Shown piece by piece: positions 17,522-26,308 of a stretch of 64,000 nt of DNA. The stretch is from Bog-473 sp963738135 (GTDB lineage Bacteria; Actinomycetota; Acidimicrobiia; Acidimicrobiales; RAAP-2), in assembly GCA_963738135.1 (NCBI GenBank), contig CAVTVK010000003.1, positions 186,001 through 250,000 on the forward strand, written 5' to 3'. The position numbers and the translations under genes were made by a program. The notes beneath the pieces were generated by a model. That model was not told the origin of the DNA. It did not search any database and saw nothing but the letters and a program-made list of their open reading frames with translations. Numbering within the stretch: position 1 is the stretch's first letter; every line of letters begins with the position of its first letter.

Positions 17522-20500
17522 TCAGGATCCGAGAAGGTCGAGCGCCGCGGCGAGCTCGGGGCTCGACGAATTTGGGTGGGAACCGTTCGAGCACGGCGGT
17601 GATTCGTTCGTTCCAGTCCGGCGGGCGGTCGTGGGGGAGGCGGGCGAGATCATTGGCCGCTCGCAGCGCCAGGACGAGAGATCCCTGGGCCAGGCCGATC
17701 TCGATGGCGGCGACGAGATCCCTGACCGCCTCGTCTGTCCGGTCTGGGTGGGTCGCCGTCGTGATCTCGGCGCGCAGTCGGAGCAGGTCTGGCTGGTGCA
17801 CCAGCTCGCCCGACGTTCTCGTCTGCTCCATTGCATCTTCCAGCGCGCGGAAGGCCGGGTCGGCGTCGCCGAGGAAGTAGTGGTTCTGGGCCACGATGCC
17901 GAGGTGCGTCGAGCGGAACGCCCCATGACCCACCAGATCCATTCCCAAGGCGTACTGCTCGAGCTCGGCCGCATCACAGGGCCGGTCCGGCTCGGGCATC
18001 AGAACATACTGAGTGCCGAGGAGCCGGAAGTAGTCGAAGCGGCACCGTTCCGCGATCTCCATCGTGCGCCGACCGAACTCGCGGGCCTCGTCGCGGTCGC
18101 CCGTCATCATCCGGATCCAGGCCAGATAGACGGAGACGAACGCGGCGCTGAACGGGCCGGACGGGAAGTCCAGCTCCTCCGCGGTGGTGATCGCCCGGCG
18201 CTCCCAGAGCGCGCTCTCCTCAGTGGAGCCCCGCAACGCGGCCACGCAGGCCAGCGCCACTGCTGTCACGGGCACGGCGTCGTGGGGAAGGGGCCAGAAC
18301 GGGGACGATGCCGCATCGACCGACCGTGCGCGGTACCCCTCCCACGCCTCGAGCAGCCAGCGGTGCGCTTCCTCGAGCCTGCCCTGGTAGAACGCGCCGT
18401 ACCCCATGCACGACTTGATCTCGGGCGCGAACCAAGCCGTCGCGGGCTCGTCGAGCACGTCGGCCAGAGGCTCAAGCACGACGCTGGCGGCGTCGACCGA
18501 GCCGCGCACGAGCAGGTAGCTCCAGATCCCGACTTGTGCCGGCATTATCTCGGGCCGGTTCGTCAGTTTTCGGCAGATCTCCTCCGTGACCGTGAAGTCC
18601 TCGAACACGTCGGGATATCCGTACCCGAATTGTGAGCTAGTGCTGACGGCGCGCAGCGTTCGGATCATGAGCTCGGTCAGGTCGCGCTCGTCGCCGTCGG
18701 GCGTCGTCGACGCCAGCTCCAGGGCGCGGTCGAGCTGCTGGCGGGCTTCGGTGTGGCTGGCCGTCGACTGCGCGGCCTGGGCAGCCACGATGTAGGCCGG
18801 GATCGATTGCGCGACATCGCCGGCCAAGTCCCAGTGTTGCGCCACGACCGCCAGGTCGCCGGGCGAGGTGGCAGCGGAGCCGAGCAGTTCCGCGACGCTG
18901 CGATGGGTCTGTTGGCGGGCGGTCAGCAGTTGCGTCTCATAGGTGGCATCGCGCAGGAGCCCGTGCCGGAAGCGGAACCGTCCCAACCGGATCTCGGCCA
19001 CCCGCTCGATAAGCGCGGCCTCCTCGAGGCGGACCAGAGCCTTGTCGACCGCCCGGCCGGCCAGCTGGCGCAACGGCTCCTCGTCGAACTCCGCACCGAG
19101 GGTGGCCGCCAGCTGTGCCACACGCAGATCGATGCCGGGGGCCCGCAGGCGAGCCGTGAAGATCTCGTGGATACGGGGTGGCAGGACCTCGCCGGGATGG
19201 GCGGCGAGGGCGCTGTGCGTCAGCTCCTGTAGGAAGAGGGGGACGCCGGCTCCCCGCTCGACGATCTGGCGGCACTGGTCCGGACTGAGCCCGCCGTCGG
19301 TCAGAGCGGCCACCAGCCCGGCCGCCTCCTTTTCCTGCAGCGGTTCGAGCGCGATGTCGACGACCGACGCGGCCCACGGGGGGCTGAGCTGGTGCTGGGC
19401 CGTGATCAGGATCATCGTGCCGGGGACGCCCTGGGTCGCCAGAAGTCCCAGAAGGTCGACTGTCGTCGGGTCAGCCCAGTGGAGATCCTCGGCCCAGACC
19501 AACGTCGGCGTTGACGCTGCCGCATAGGCCAGCCAGGTGAGGAGCGCCTGCAGGGTCTGTTGACGGAGCGCCAGTGCGTCCACCTCCGGGCGGGCCCACC
19601 GACCGACGCTGTCGAGTCCGACGAGCGGGGCCAGAAGGGGCAGGGTGTCCCGCTCGAGACCGGCCTCGGCCACCCGGGCCTCCAACTCGTTGAGCCGCTC
19701 CTCCGGTGGCTGGTCCGGGTAGAACCCGAGAAGCTGTTCGAGCATACGAGCGACGGGCCAGAGCGCGACGTTGCCGTGATACGGCGAGCAGTTGAACTCG
19801 AGTACGGACCCGCCCTCGACGTGCACCTGCGCCGCCAGCTCTGCGGCCAGCGCGGACTTCCCCATACCGGCCACCCCGCGGACGACGACCACCGTCTCCT
19901 CGGGCCGCGTCGCACCCGCGTCTTCGTGGATGAGCCGCCTCCAGATGTACCGCAGGAGGCGGCTCTGGCCCTCTCGTCCGATCAGGGCGACCGACTCAGG
20001 AAGCCCGCGGCCAGACGCGGGAACCGCAAGGTTCGACCGCACCACGTTGAAGAGCTCCATCGGCAGCGCGATTCCCTTGAGCGAGCGTGTGCCGACCGGC
20101 TTCAGCTCGAAGTGCGCCTCGACGAGTCGCCGGGTGGTGTCGCTGATGACGACGGCGCCGGGTTCTGCCTCACCCTGCAGGCGCGCCGCCACGTTCGGCA
20201 CCGATCCCGCGAGGGCGGAGCCGTCGAGGACCCCTGATGTCAGACCCGCAATCACGACGGTGCCCGAATGGACGCCGACGCGGATGGCCGGTTCGATGCC
20301 ATGGCGGCGCTGGAGCTCAATGGCCGCGTGCGCCATCCGCTCGACGAGCCGCAGGGCGGCCTGGACCGCCCTGCGGGCGTCGTCCTCGTGCGCCGTGGGA
20401 TAGCCGAAGCACGCCACCACGCCATCGCCCTGGAACTGCAGCACGCGACCGCCCAGCTCCTCGATGGTCTCGGCGGCTACGCGGCGGTAGAGGACGAACA

Positions 20501-20804
20501 CATCCTGAATGACTTCCGGTTCGGCCACGTCGGCCATGTCGGTCGACTGGACGATGTCGGCGAAGAGCAGGCTGACGAAGGCCCGCTGCCCGGCGGGCAA
20601 GGAACGCTCGAGCGTTGCCCGCTCGATCATGGAAGTCGCGCGCCCATTGGCGGGATCGACGGCGAGCACGTCGCCGGCGAGCTCCACCACGCGGTCCCAC
20701 GCTCCGGTCGATGCTGCGGCGTCCATAGAGGTCAGCAGCCGATCGATCAGGAGCGAAAGGCGGTCTTCTGCCGAGATGGCCCCACGCTCTTCGGGCGAGG
20801 TCAT
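17522..20804 (-). CDS. class III nucleotide cyclase fused to AAA-type ATPase and TPR-like domain (one frameshift)
   Basis: The corrected product is about 1093 aa. The cyclase domain (75-235) has metal-binding Asp83 (LLFADIVQST) and Asp127 (QGDGVVACFG), plus Asn204 and Arg208 (VPNVAARLQ). Gln123 occupies the usual substrate-selecting Lys position, and the partner Asp also appears absent, as in Rv0386-type cyclases. A STAND/AAA-type ATPase follows, with Walker A GVAGMGKS at 310-317 and Walker B LVWAEDLHWAD. The C-terminal half is helical and TPR-like. A one-base skip at the GGGG run 17558-17561 restores a natural ending (PELAAALDLLGS) and a stop at 17522. ATG at 20804. Probable regulatory sensor of the operon. 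Confidence 0.88.
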
Positions 20805-20817
20805 CCCGTCCGCCCCG

Positions 20818-22005
20818 TCACGGCTCCGCGAGCTGGGCGTGGCTGACATAGAAGAGCGCCGGGGCTTGCTTGCCCCCCGCACCGGCCACCAGTGCCCCCT
20901 CGTAGAGTCCGGCGGGCACGTTGGTGGTATTCGCCTGAATGGTGACGTAGGCCCGACCGGCCTCCTCGATAACGGGCGGTGTGATCGTGACATCGGCGGC
21001 CTTGATCGTTGCGGGCGCCCGCCCGATGCGGGTCAGATCCGAGATGCTCACTGGCGCGTTGTCCGAGCGTGCCTTCACCATCAGCGTCGTGTGTTCGGTG
21101 GTGCGCGCGTTCCTTCCCGGATCTGCGCCGGCCGTCGGTCGCACGGTGACCTCGGCCCAGTTCGAGATGCTGTCCATGCCCGCCTGCCAGGCGACTGACC
21201 AATCCCGGGCGAGGCGTTGGAAGAGACGACTGGTGTCGCTCGCGGCGTCCACCTGGCCGTAGTGGCCTGACCAGATCCGCTCGGTCACGTCGGCGGCGAA
21301 CGGGGCATAGAAGTCCACCATGTCGGTCACCGTGCCGATCATCTGCTCGGCAGCGCCACCGGTGAACGCGGCCGCGCCCTCCGTGGACCACGACACCCTG
21401 GGGTCCGAGTCGCCGACCGAGCCGGGTGTCGGATTGACGGAGCCCCCGCCGGCCTGGACCGCGTCCACCTTCGTGGCTCGCTGCACCCAGGTGCTCCATT
21501 CCGGGCACACCTGTGTGGCGACGGTATTCAGCAGGGTGTTGGTGAACCCGACGACTTTGAGCGCCTTCACGTGGCGGCGACCACCCACGTCGGCCACCAT
21601 CAGGTAGCCGCGGTCGACCTGGAGCATGTCTCCGATGCTGCGTCCGAGATCGAAGCTCGTGGCTGCCCAACGGTCGGCCGACTTGAATTCGCAGCGCAGC
21701 TCGGTCTCGAGCCGGTGGCCGCCGATCTCGACGACCTCGAGGTAGTTGGAATGGGTCTGCTGCTCGCTGCCGGGGGTCGGGCGCAGGTCAACCGAGCTGA
21801 TCGGCCGCATCTCCTTGAACATCTCGCCGCCCCAGTCCGGCCAGTGGTCCGGGATCAGCCAGTCGCGGAGCGTCTTGAGCGATTCGGGGGTTTCGAATTC
21901 GGTGAAGATCCAGACCGCCTGCTTGCCCTCGACGTCCACCGGCACCGCGGCACACGTCACCTCGGGAGTGCCGCCAGGCTCGCCACCGTCGGCGTCTTTC
22001 GTCAT
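20818..22005 (-). CDS. unknown 395-aa protein: SRPBCC-like, helical and beta-sandwich parts
   Basis: First gene of the coupled operon, with a strong Shine-Dalgarno (AGGAGG) before ATG at 22005. Residues 25-165 look like a START/SRPBCC ligand-binding fold (VWIFTEFETPESLKTLRDW, then ELRCEFKSADRWAATSFDL). Residues 220-300 are helical, and 310-395 form a beta-sandwich (AYVTIQANTTNVPAGLYEGA) ending VSHAQLAEP. The last two parts echo the 226-aa protein at 14708. There is no signal peptide or membrane helix, so it is probably cytoplasmic. A hydrophobic-ligand role would fit the isoprenoid neighbours. I do not recognise the full-length family. Confidence 0.75.
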   Translation of the reverse strand: MTKDADGGEPGGTPEVTCAAVPVDVEGKQAVWIFTEFETPESLKTLRDWLIPDHWPDWGGEMFKEMRPISSVDLRPTPGSEQQTHSNYLEVVEIGGHRLETELRCEFKSADRWAATSFDLGRSIGDMLQVDRGYLMVADVGGRRHVKALKVVGFTNTLLNTVATQVCPEWSTWVQRATKVDAVQAGGGSVNPTPGSVGDSDPRVSWSTEGAAAFTGGAAEQMIGTVTDMVDFYAPFAADVTERIWSGHYGQVDAASDTSRLFQRLARDWSVAWQAGMDSISNWAEVTVRPTAGADPGRNARTTEHTTLMVKARSDNAPVSISDLTRIGRAPATIKAADVTITPPVIEEAGRAYVTIQANTTNVPAGLYEGALVAGAGGKQAPALFYVSHAQLAEP

Positions 22006-22122
22006 GCCGCCTCCTGTGTGTCGCACGGCCTCACCCCGAAATATGACCGCTGACCTGGGAAGGATAGTCCAGAATTCTCCCCGCAACCCGGGGTGAACCT
22101 CAACACGGACGGGGACCATACG

Positions 22123-22146
22123 CGCTGGCCCGCTGGCCCGCTGGCC
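22123..22146. repeat. three tandem copies of CGCTGGCC
   Basis: Three perfect 8-base copies sit in the 230-base divergent promoter region between the isoprenoid operon and the serine hydrolase gene. This may be replication slippage or clustered binding half-sites; nothing else supports either. Confidence 0.6.
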
Positions 22147-22235
22147 CGCGCAGAAGGCTGGGTAGGGTGGCATGGCAGGCCGTGCACGACAACGGGGCGC
22201 ATCCGCCGGCACGGTCCAACCAGAGGGGGAGCCTC

Positions 22236-23390
22236 GTGGCAGAACTCGGTGGCTTCGCCGAACCCGGCTTCGGCCCGGTCGCCGACGCGCTGGCGTCCAC
22301 CTTCGACCAGGGCGATCTGGGGGCGGGCTGCGCCCTCTACGTCGACGGCCGGGCGGTCGTCGACCTTTGGGGTGGTGTGGCCGACAAGGCGACGGGTCGC
22401 GTCTGGGACCGTGACACCTTGACCCTGGTGTTCTCCGTCACCAAGGGTGTGTCGGCCATTTGCGCGCACATGCTGGTCGAGCGGGGTGAGCTGGACCTCG
22501 ATGCCCCCGTCACGACCTATTGGCCCGAGTTCGGAGCCGAAGGCAAGGGAGCCACGAGCGTCCGCGACGTCCTGAGCCACCGGTCGGGCCTGCCGGTGGT
22601 CGACGGGCCGGTCACGCTCGAGGACCTGGCCGATCCGGCGGGCATGGCCGCCCGCATGGCCGCCCAGGCACCGCTGTTCGATCCCGGAACAGAGCATGTG
22701 TACCAAGCGGTGACCTTCAGTTGGAACTTCGGCGAGATCGTCCGGCGCATCACCGGTGAGACCCTGGGCACGTTCGTGGCCCGGGAGCTGGCGGGACCCC
22801 TCGGGCTCGACCTCTACATCGGGCTCCCGCCCGAATTGGAAGCGCAGGTGTCGACCATTGAGCCTCCCGACGCACCGCCCGAACTCGTCGCGCTGGTGTT
22901 GCCCGAGGGCAGCCTTCCTTGGCGCGCCATCACCCTCAACGGCCTGATGCCGGTGACCATGGCGGGCAGTGGGCTCGGCTTCAACTCGCCCGAGGTCCAT
23001 CAGCTTCAGCTTCCCGCGGCGAACGGCATCACCAATGCCCGGTCACTCGCCCGTCTCTACGCGGCCACTATCGGCGAGGTCGACGGCATCAGGTTGCTGC
23101 GACCCGAGACCGTGGCGGCCGCGTCCGTCGTCCGGTCGGAGGGCAAGCCCTGGGGCGAGCCGTTCGACGGGCCAACGTGGGGCACCGGCTTCCTCCGGCC
23201 TTTCCCACGCCAGCCCATGTTGGGCGGCGCTTCCTTCGGCCACGACGGCGCCGGCGGCTCCATCGCCTTCGCCGAGCCCGACCTCGGCCTGGCGTTCAGC
23301 CACGTCATCAACCGGATGGTCGCGACGCCCGAGGTGGATCGGCGCACGGCGGCATTGTTGTCTGCCGTACGACAATGCACCGATCGCTGA
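22236..23390 (+). CDS. serine hydrolase, class C beta-lactamase-like (esterase type)
   Basis: The 384-aa protein has the catalytic S-x-x-K in VFSVTKGVSA, a probable Tyr motif in the YQAVTFSWNFGE stretch, and a HxG-type motif near the end (FGHDGAGGSIAFAE). No signal peptide is present, so it is a cytoplasmic esterase or lipase-like enzyme rather than a drug-hydrolysing lactamase. GTG at 22236 was chosen over longer starts because AGAGGGGGAG precedes it. It is divergent from the isoprenoid operon. Confidence 0.88.
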   Translation: MAELGGFAEPGFGPVADALASTFDQGDLGAGCALYVDGRAVVDLWGGVADKATGRVWDRDTLTLVFSVTKGVSAICAHMLVERGELDLDAPVTTYWPEFGAEGKGATSVRDVLSHRSGLPVVDGPVTLEDLADPAGMAARMAAQAPLFDPGTEHVYQAVTFSWNFGEIVRRITGETLGTFVARELAGPLGLDLYIGLPPELEAQVSTIEPPDAPPELVALVLPEGSLPWRAITLNGLMPVTMAGSGLGFNSPEVHQLQLPAANGITNARSLARLYAATIGEVDGIRLLRPETVAAASVVRSEGKPWGEPFDGPTWGTGFLRPFPRQPMLGGASFGHDGAGGSIAFAEPDLGLAFSHVINRMVATPEVDRRTAALLSAVRQCTDR

Positions 23391-23399
23391 GCGGTGGGC

Positions 23400-24671
23400 T
23401 CAGCCGGGGTACGGCTCGTCGATGAGTGACGCGCCGCGCCGCAGCATGGCGAGCGAGAACCCGGCGGTGGTGCGGTAGTGCTCGGTCACGGCTGCAATCT
23501 CGTCGGGCGTGATCACTGCTGCGATGTCCGTGAAACCGTCGGGGGCCCGCTCCTCGACGAGCTGCATCGGTATCTCCGGTCCGAGGCTTCGGTTCGCCCG
23601 CACGATGGCCGCCGTGGCCGGCCGGCGGGCCTCCTCGTAGCGGCGCAGGGCCTGGTCGACGTCCTGGCCGTGGCGCCGAAGGGAGCCGGCCAGCACCCGG
23701 GCGTCGAGAATGGCCTGTGAGGCGCCGTTGGATCCGATGGGGTACATCGGATGCGCGGCGTCCCCCAGCAGCGTGACCCGGCCGAACGTCCACTGTGGGA
23801 GGGGCTCCCTGTCCACCATCGGGAAGAGGAAGGTCTCGGGCGCGGCGGCGACGATGGCGGGCACGTCGAGCCATCCGAAGTCCCACGCCGTGAACTGAGG
23901 CAGGAAGTCGTCCAGCGAGCCCGGGCGATTCCAGTCCTCCGCCCGGGCGAGATCGGAGTCGGGCCGCCTCAGCTCGGCGATGAAGTTGAACCTCTGTCTT
24001 CCACCGGGCAGGTCGGCGATGGGGTAGCCGACGAATTTCTGCTCCGGGTGTCCGGCCCAGATCATCGATCGCCCGTCGAGGACGGGTTCCACTTCCGCGA
24101 TGCCGCGCCAGAGCAACGACCCGTTCCACAGGAATCGACCCTCGTCGGGATAGTGCTGCGCCCGCGCCGCACTGTGGATGCCGTCGGCCGCGACGATGAG
24201 GTCTGCCCCGACTTCGCTGCCGTCCTCGAACTCCGCCACGGGAGCCGCGTCCTGGCCGACGATCCGGACCAGCCGCCGGCCCAGATGCAGTGCGTCCGGC
24301 CCCAACCGCTGGAGCACCGCGTTCCGCAGCACCTCCTGCAGCAGGCCGCGGTGGATGGAGAGCTGAGGCCAGGGGTAGCCAGCGGCGAGCCCGCGTGGCT
24401 CGCGCCATATCTCCTGACCCCTCTTCGTGCAGTAGACGAGGGCGGCGGGAGCGATGGCGTGGGCGCGCAGCTCCTCGAGGAGGCCCAGCGCATCGAGCTC
24501 GCGTACCGCGTGCGGCAACAGATTGATGCCGACGCCGAGCGGGCGCAGCTCGGGCACGGCGTCGAACACTTCCACCTGCGCCCCGACTTCGTGCAGGCTC
24601 AGGGCCGTCGCCAGACCTCCGACCCCGGCGCCGATGACGGCGCAACGCAGGCCAGGTCTGGCCGCGCTCAC
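23400..24671 (-). CDS. FAD-dependent monooxygenase (salicylate hydroxylase-like)
   Basis: The 423-aa flavoprotein has the Rossmann motif CAVIGAGVGGLATALSLHE, the middle motif DLIVAADGIHSAAR, and the FAD ribityl motif TLLGDAAHPMYPIGSNGASQ. This is the class A flavoprotein hydroxylase layout. Relatives hydroxylate aromatic acids or act on polyketides; substrate not assigned. GTG at 24671 overlaps the stop of the DUF3237 gene by four bases, so the two are coupled and probably act in one pathway. Its stop lies 10 bases from that of the convergent serine hydrolase. Confidence 0.9.
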   Translation of the reverse strand: MSAARPGLRCAVIGAGVGGLATALSLHEVGAQVEVFDAVPELRPLGVGINLLPHAVRELDALGLLEELRAHAIAPAALVYCTKRGQEIWREPRGLAAGYPWPQLSIHRGLLQEVLRNAVLQRLGPDALHLGRRLVRIVGQDAAPVAEFEDGSEVGADLIVAADGIHSAARAQHYPDEGRFLWNGSLLWRGIAEVEPVLDGRSMIWAGHPEQKFVGYPIADLPGGRQRFNFIAELRRPDSDLARAEDWNRPGSLDDFLPQFTAWDFGWLDVPAIVAAAPETFLFPMVDREPLPQWTFGRVTLLGDAAHPMYPIGSNGASQAILDARVLAGSLRRHGQDVDQALRRYEEARRPATAAIVRANRSLGPEIPMQLVEERAPDGFTDIAAVITPDEIAAVTEHYRTTAGFSLAMLRRGASLIDEPYPG

Positions 24672-25117
24672 AGAACCTCGTGCACGTGGATACGGACGAT
24701 CTCGCGCTCTCGGTCGCCGGTCGAGACCGCAATGAGATCGTTCAACCAGAATAGGCGAGGCGCCGCGCTCGAGAGCCGGACCAGTGTCCGGAAGTAGTAC
24801 TCATCGGGTGTCACCGGCTCACCTCGCGCCAAACGCGACGCCACGGACTCCGAGGCTTTGCGGACGCCCTGCGAACGAACTTCGATCGCCTCGTCCGCCT
24901 CCGTTCGCAGTGTGTAGTGGGCGTCGATCTCCAGCACACCGTCTGGGCGCACGGACTGCCAGTCGACGCCACCCTCGAGCACGGTGCCCGCCAGTCCGTC
25001 GCGTCCCTCGAACGTCCCTCCGTCGAACGCGACGTAGCGGCGCCCGCCGCCGAGGTCGACGATGGGACGCACAGCGATGGTGATGAGCATCAGATCCCGC
25101 AGTTCTACCGGCCTCAT
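24668..25117 (-). CDS. DUF3237 family protein
   Basis: The 149-aa protein matches the DUF3237 pattern: GGGRRYVAFDGGTFEGRDGL, then GGVDWQSVRPDGVLEIDAHY, then DEYYFRTLVRLSS and a WLND motif. This small beta-barrel family is frequent beside oxidoreductases of aromatic or steroid breakdown; no activity is established to my knowledge. It is the first gene of a two-gene operon with the FAD monooxygenase. ATG at 25117. Confidence 0.85.
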   Translation of the reverse strand: MRPVELRDLMLITIAVRPIVDLGGGRRYVAFDGGTFEGRDGLAGTVLEGGVDWQSVRPDGVLEIDAHYTLRTEADEAIEVRSQGVRKASESVASRLARGEPVTPDEYYFRTLVRLSSAAPRLFWLNDLIAVSTGDREREIVRIHVHEVL

Positions 25118-25256
25118 GGACGCCTCATCATCTTTCTCTCACGGACCGCCGTGCTGCCGTCGGAGGTCTGTTCGTTTGGACCGGCGATGGTAACAGCGGC
25201 CTGCCGGACTCCCGACCCATTAGGTTGAGGAGATCGCCCCTGAAGCCCCTCCACCG

Positions 25257-26195
25257 CTGCGTACCAGGGTCACCGAACTTCTCGGCGTCGATTACCCGTT
25301 ACTGCAGGCCCCAATGGGCTTCATCGCTCGGGCCCAACTGGCCTCCGCTGTCTCCGGCGCCGGTGGGTTCGGCATCATCGAGACCTCCTCTGGCCGCCTC
25401 AATGAGGTGCAAGACGAAATGGCGACCATGCGCGAGCGAACCGACAAGCCTTGGGGAGTCAACATCGCACAGATGTTCGTCGCCGACCCCCATATCGTCG
25501 ACTTTGTCGCCGGACAAGGCGTCCGGTTCGTGACCACCTCGGCCGGGAACCCGGAGCGCTACACCTCGCTGCTCCATGACGCCGGGATCACCGTCTTCCA
25601 CGTGGTGCCGTCGTTGCGTGCGGCGCAGAAGGCCGTGGATGCGGGGGTCGACGGGCTGGTTGTCGAGGGAGGCGAGGGTGGAGGCTTCAAGAGCACCAGA
25701 CCCGTCTCGACGATGGTCCTGTTGCCCCAGATCTGTGGGGCGTTCGATCTGCCGGTGATCGCGGCAGGTGGGATCGTCGACGGCGTCTCCATGGCTGCCG
25801 CCTTCGCGTTGGGCGCTGAAGGTGTGCAGATGGGGACACGAATGGTCAGCGCCGCGGAGTCGCCGGTGCACGACAACTACAAGCGGTTGGTGACCGACGC
25901 CGACGCGACCGACACTGTGATGCTCAGTGCCCACTCGAGTCCGGCCTATCGGGTCATGCGCACCCCATTCAGCGAAAGCCTGGAGCAGGAGCAGTCGGTC
26001 GTCCTGGGTCGAACGGTCGGCATGGAGGGGGTTCTGAAGCTCTACTTCGAGGGCGACCTCGACGCGGGCTTCGCCTTCGGCGGCCAAGTGGCGGGGCGGG
26101 TCGAGGAGGTTCTGCCGGTCCGCCGGATTGTGCACGAAACGGTGCGGGAGTTCTACGACGTCGTGCACGCCCTGGGTCGCTTCCTCCCTTCGTAA
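25257..26195 (+). CDS. nitronate monooxygenase family protein (NMO/2-nitropropane dioxygenase-like)
   Basis: The product has the FMN-barrel signatures QAPMGFIARAQLASAVSGAG at the start, then GLVVEGGEGGGFKS, VIAAGGIVDG and AEGVQMGTRM. Homologues begin a few residues before RVTELLGVDYP, but the only standard start codon is ATG at 25314, inside the barrel. A CTG at 25257 (reading LRTRVTELLG) fits the family N-terminus and is used here. An upstream indel hiding a TTG at 25225 is an alternative. The enzyme uses FMN to oxidise nitronates or acts as a related reductase. Confidence 0.82.
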   Translation: MRTRVTELLGVDYPLLQAPMGFIARAQLASAVSGAGGFGIIETSSGRLNEVQDEMATMRERTDKPWGVNIAQMFVADPHIVDFVAGQGVRFVTTSAGNPERYTSLLHDAGITVFHVVPSLRAAQKAVDAGVDGLVVEGGEGGGFKSTRPVSTMVLLPQICGAFDLPVIAAGGIVDGVSMAAAFALGAEGVQMGTRMVSAAESPVHDNYKRLVTDADATDTVMLSAHSSPAYRVMRTPFSESLEQEQSVVLGRTVGMEGVLKLYFEGDLDAGFAFGGQVAGRVEEVLPVRRIVHETVREFYDVVHALGRFLPS

Positions 26196-26308
26196 GGGCT
26201 CGAGCCGTGCGTCGTGCGACCGACCGGCGCTCCTGATCCCGATACGCATTGAGACTGAGCGACGGAATCGACCGAGCGGCTCGAGCCGGCGAGCCCTACG
26301 CTTCAGAC

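Noticed and set aside
22123..22146. CRISPR-like repeat array
   Set aside because: Only three contiguous 8-base copies without spacers.
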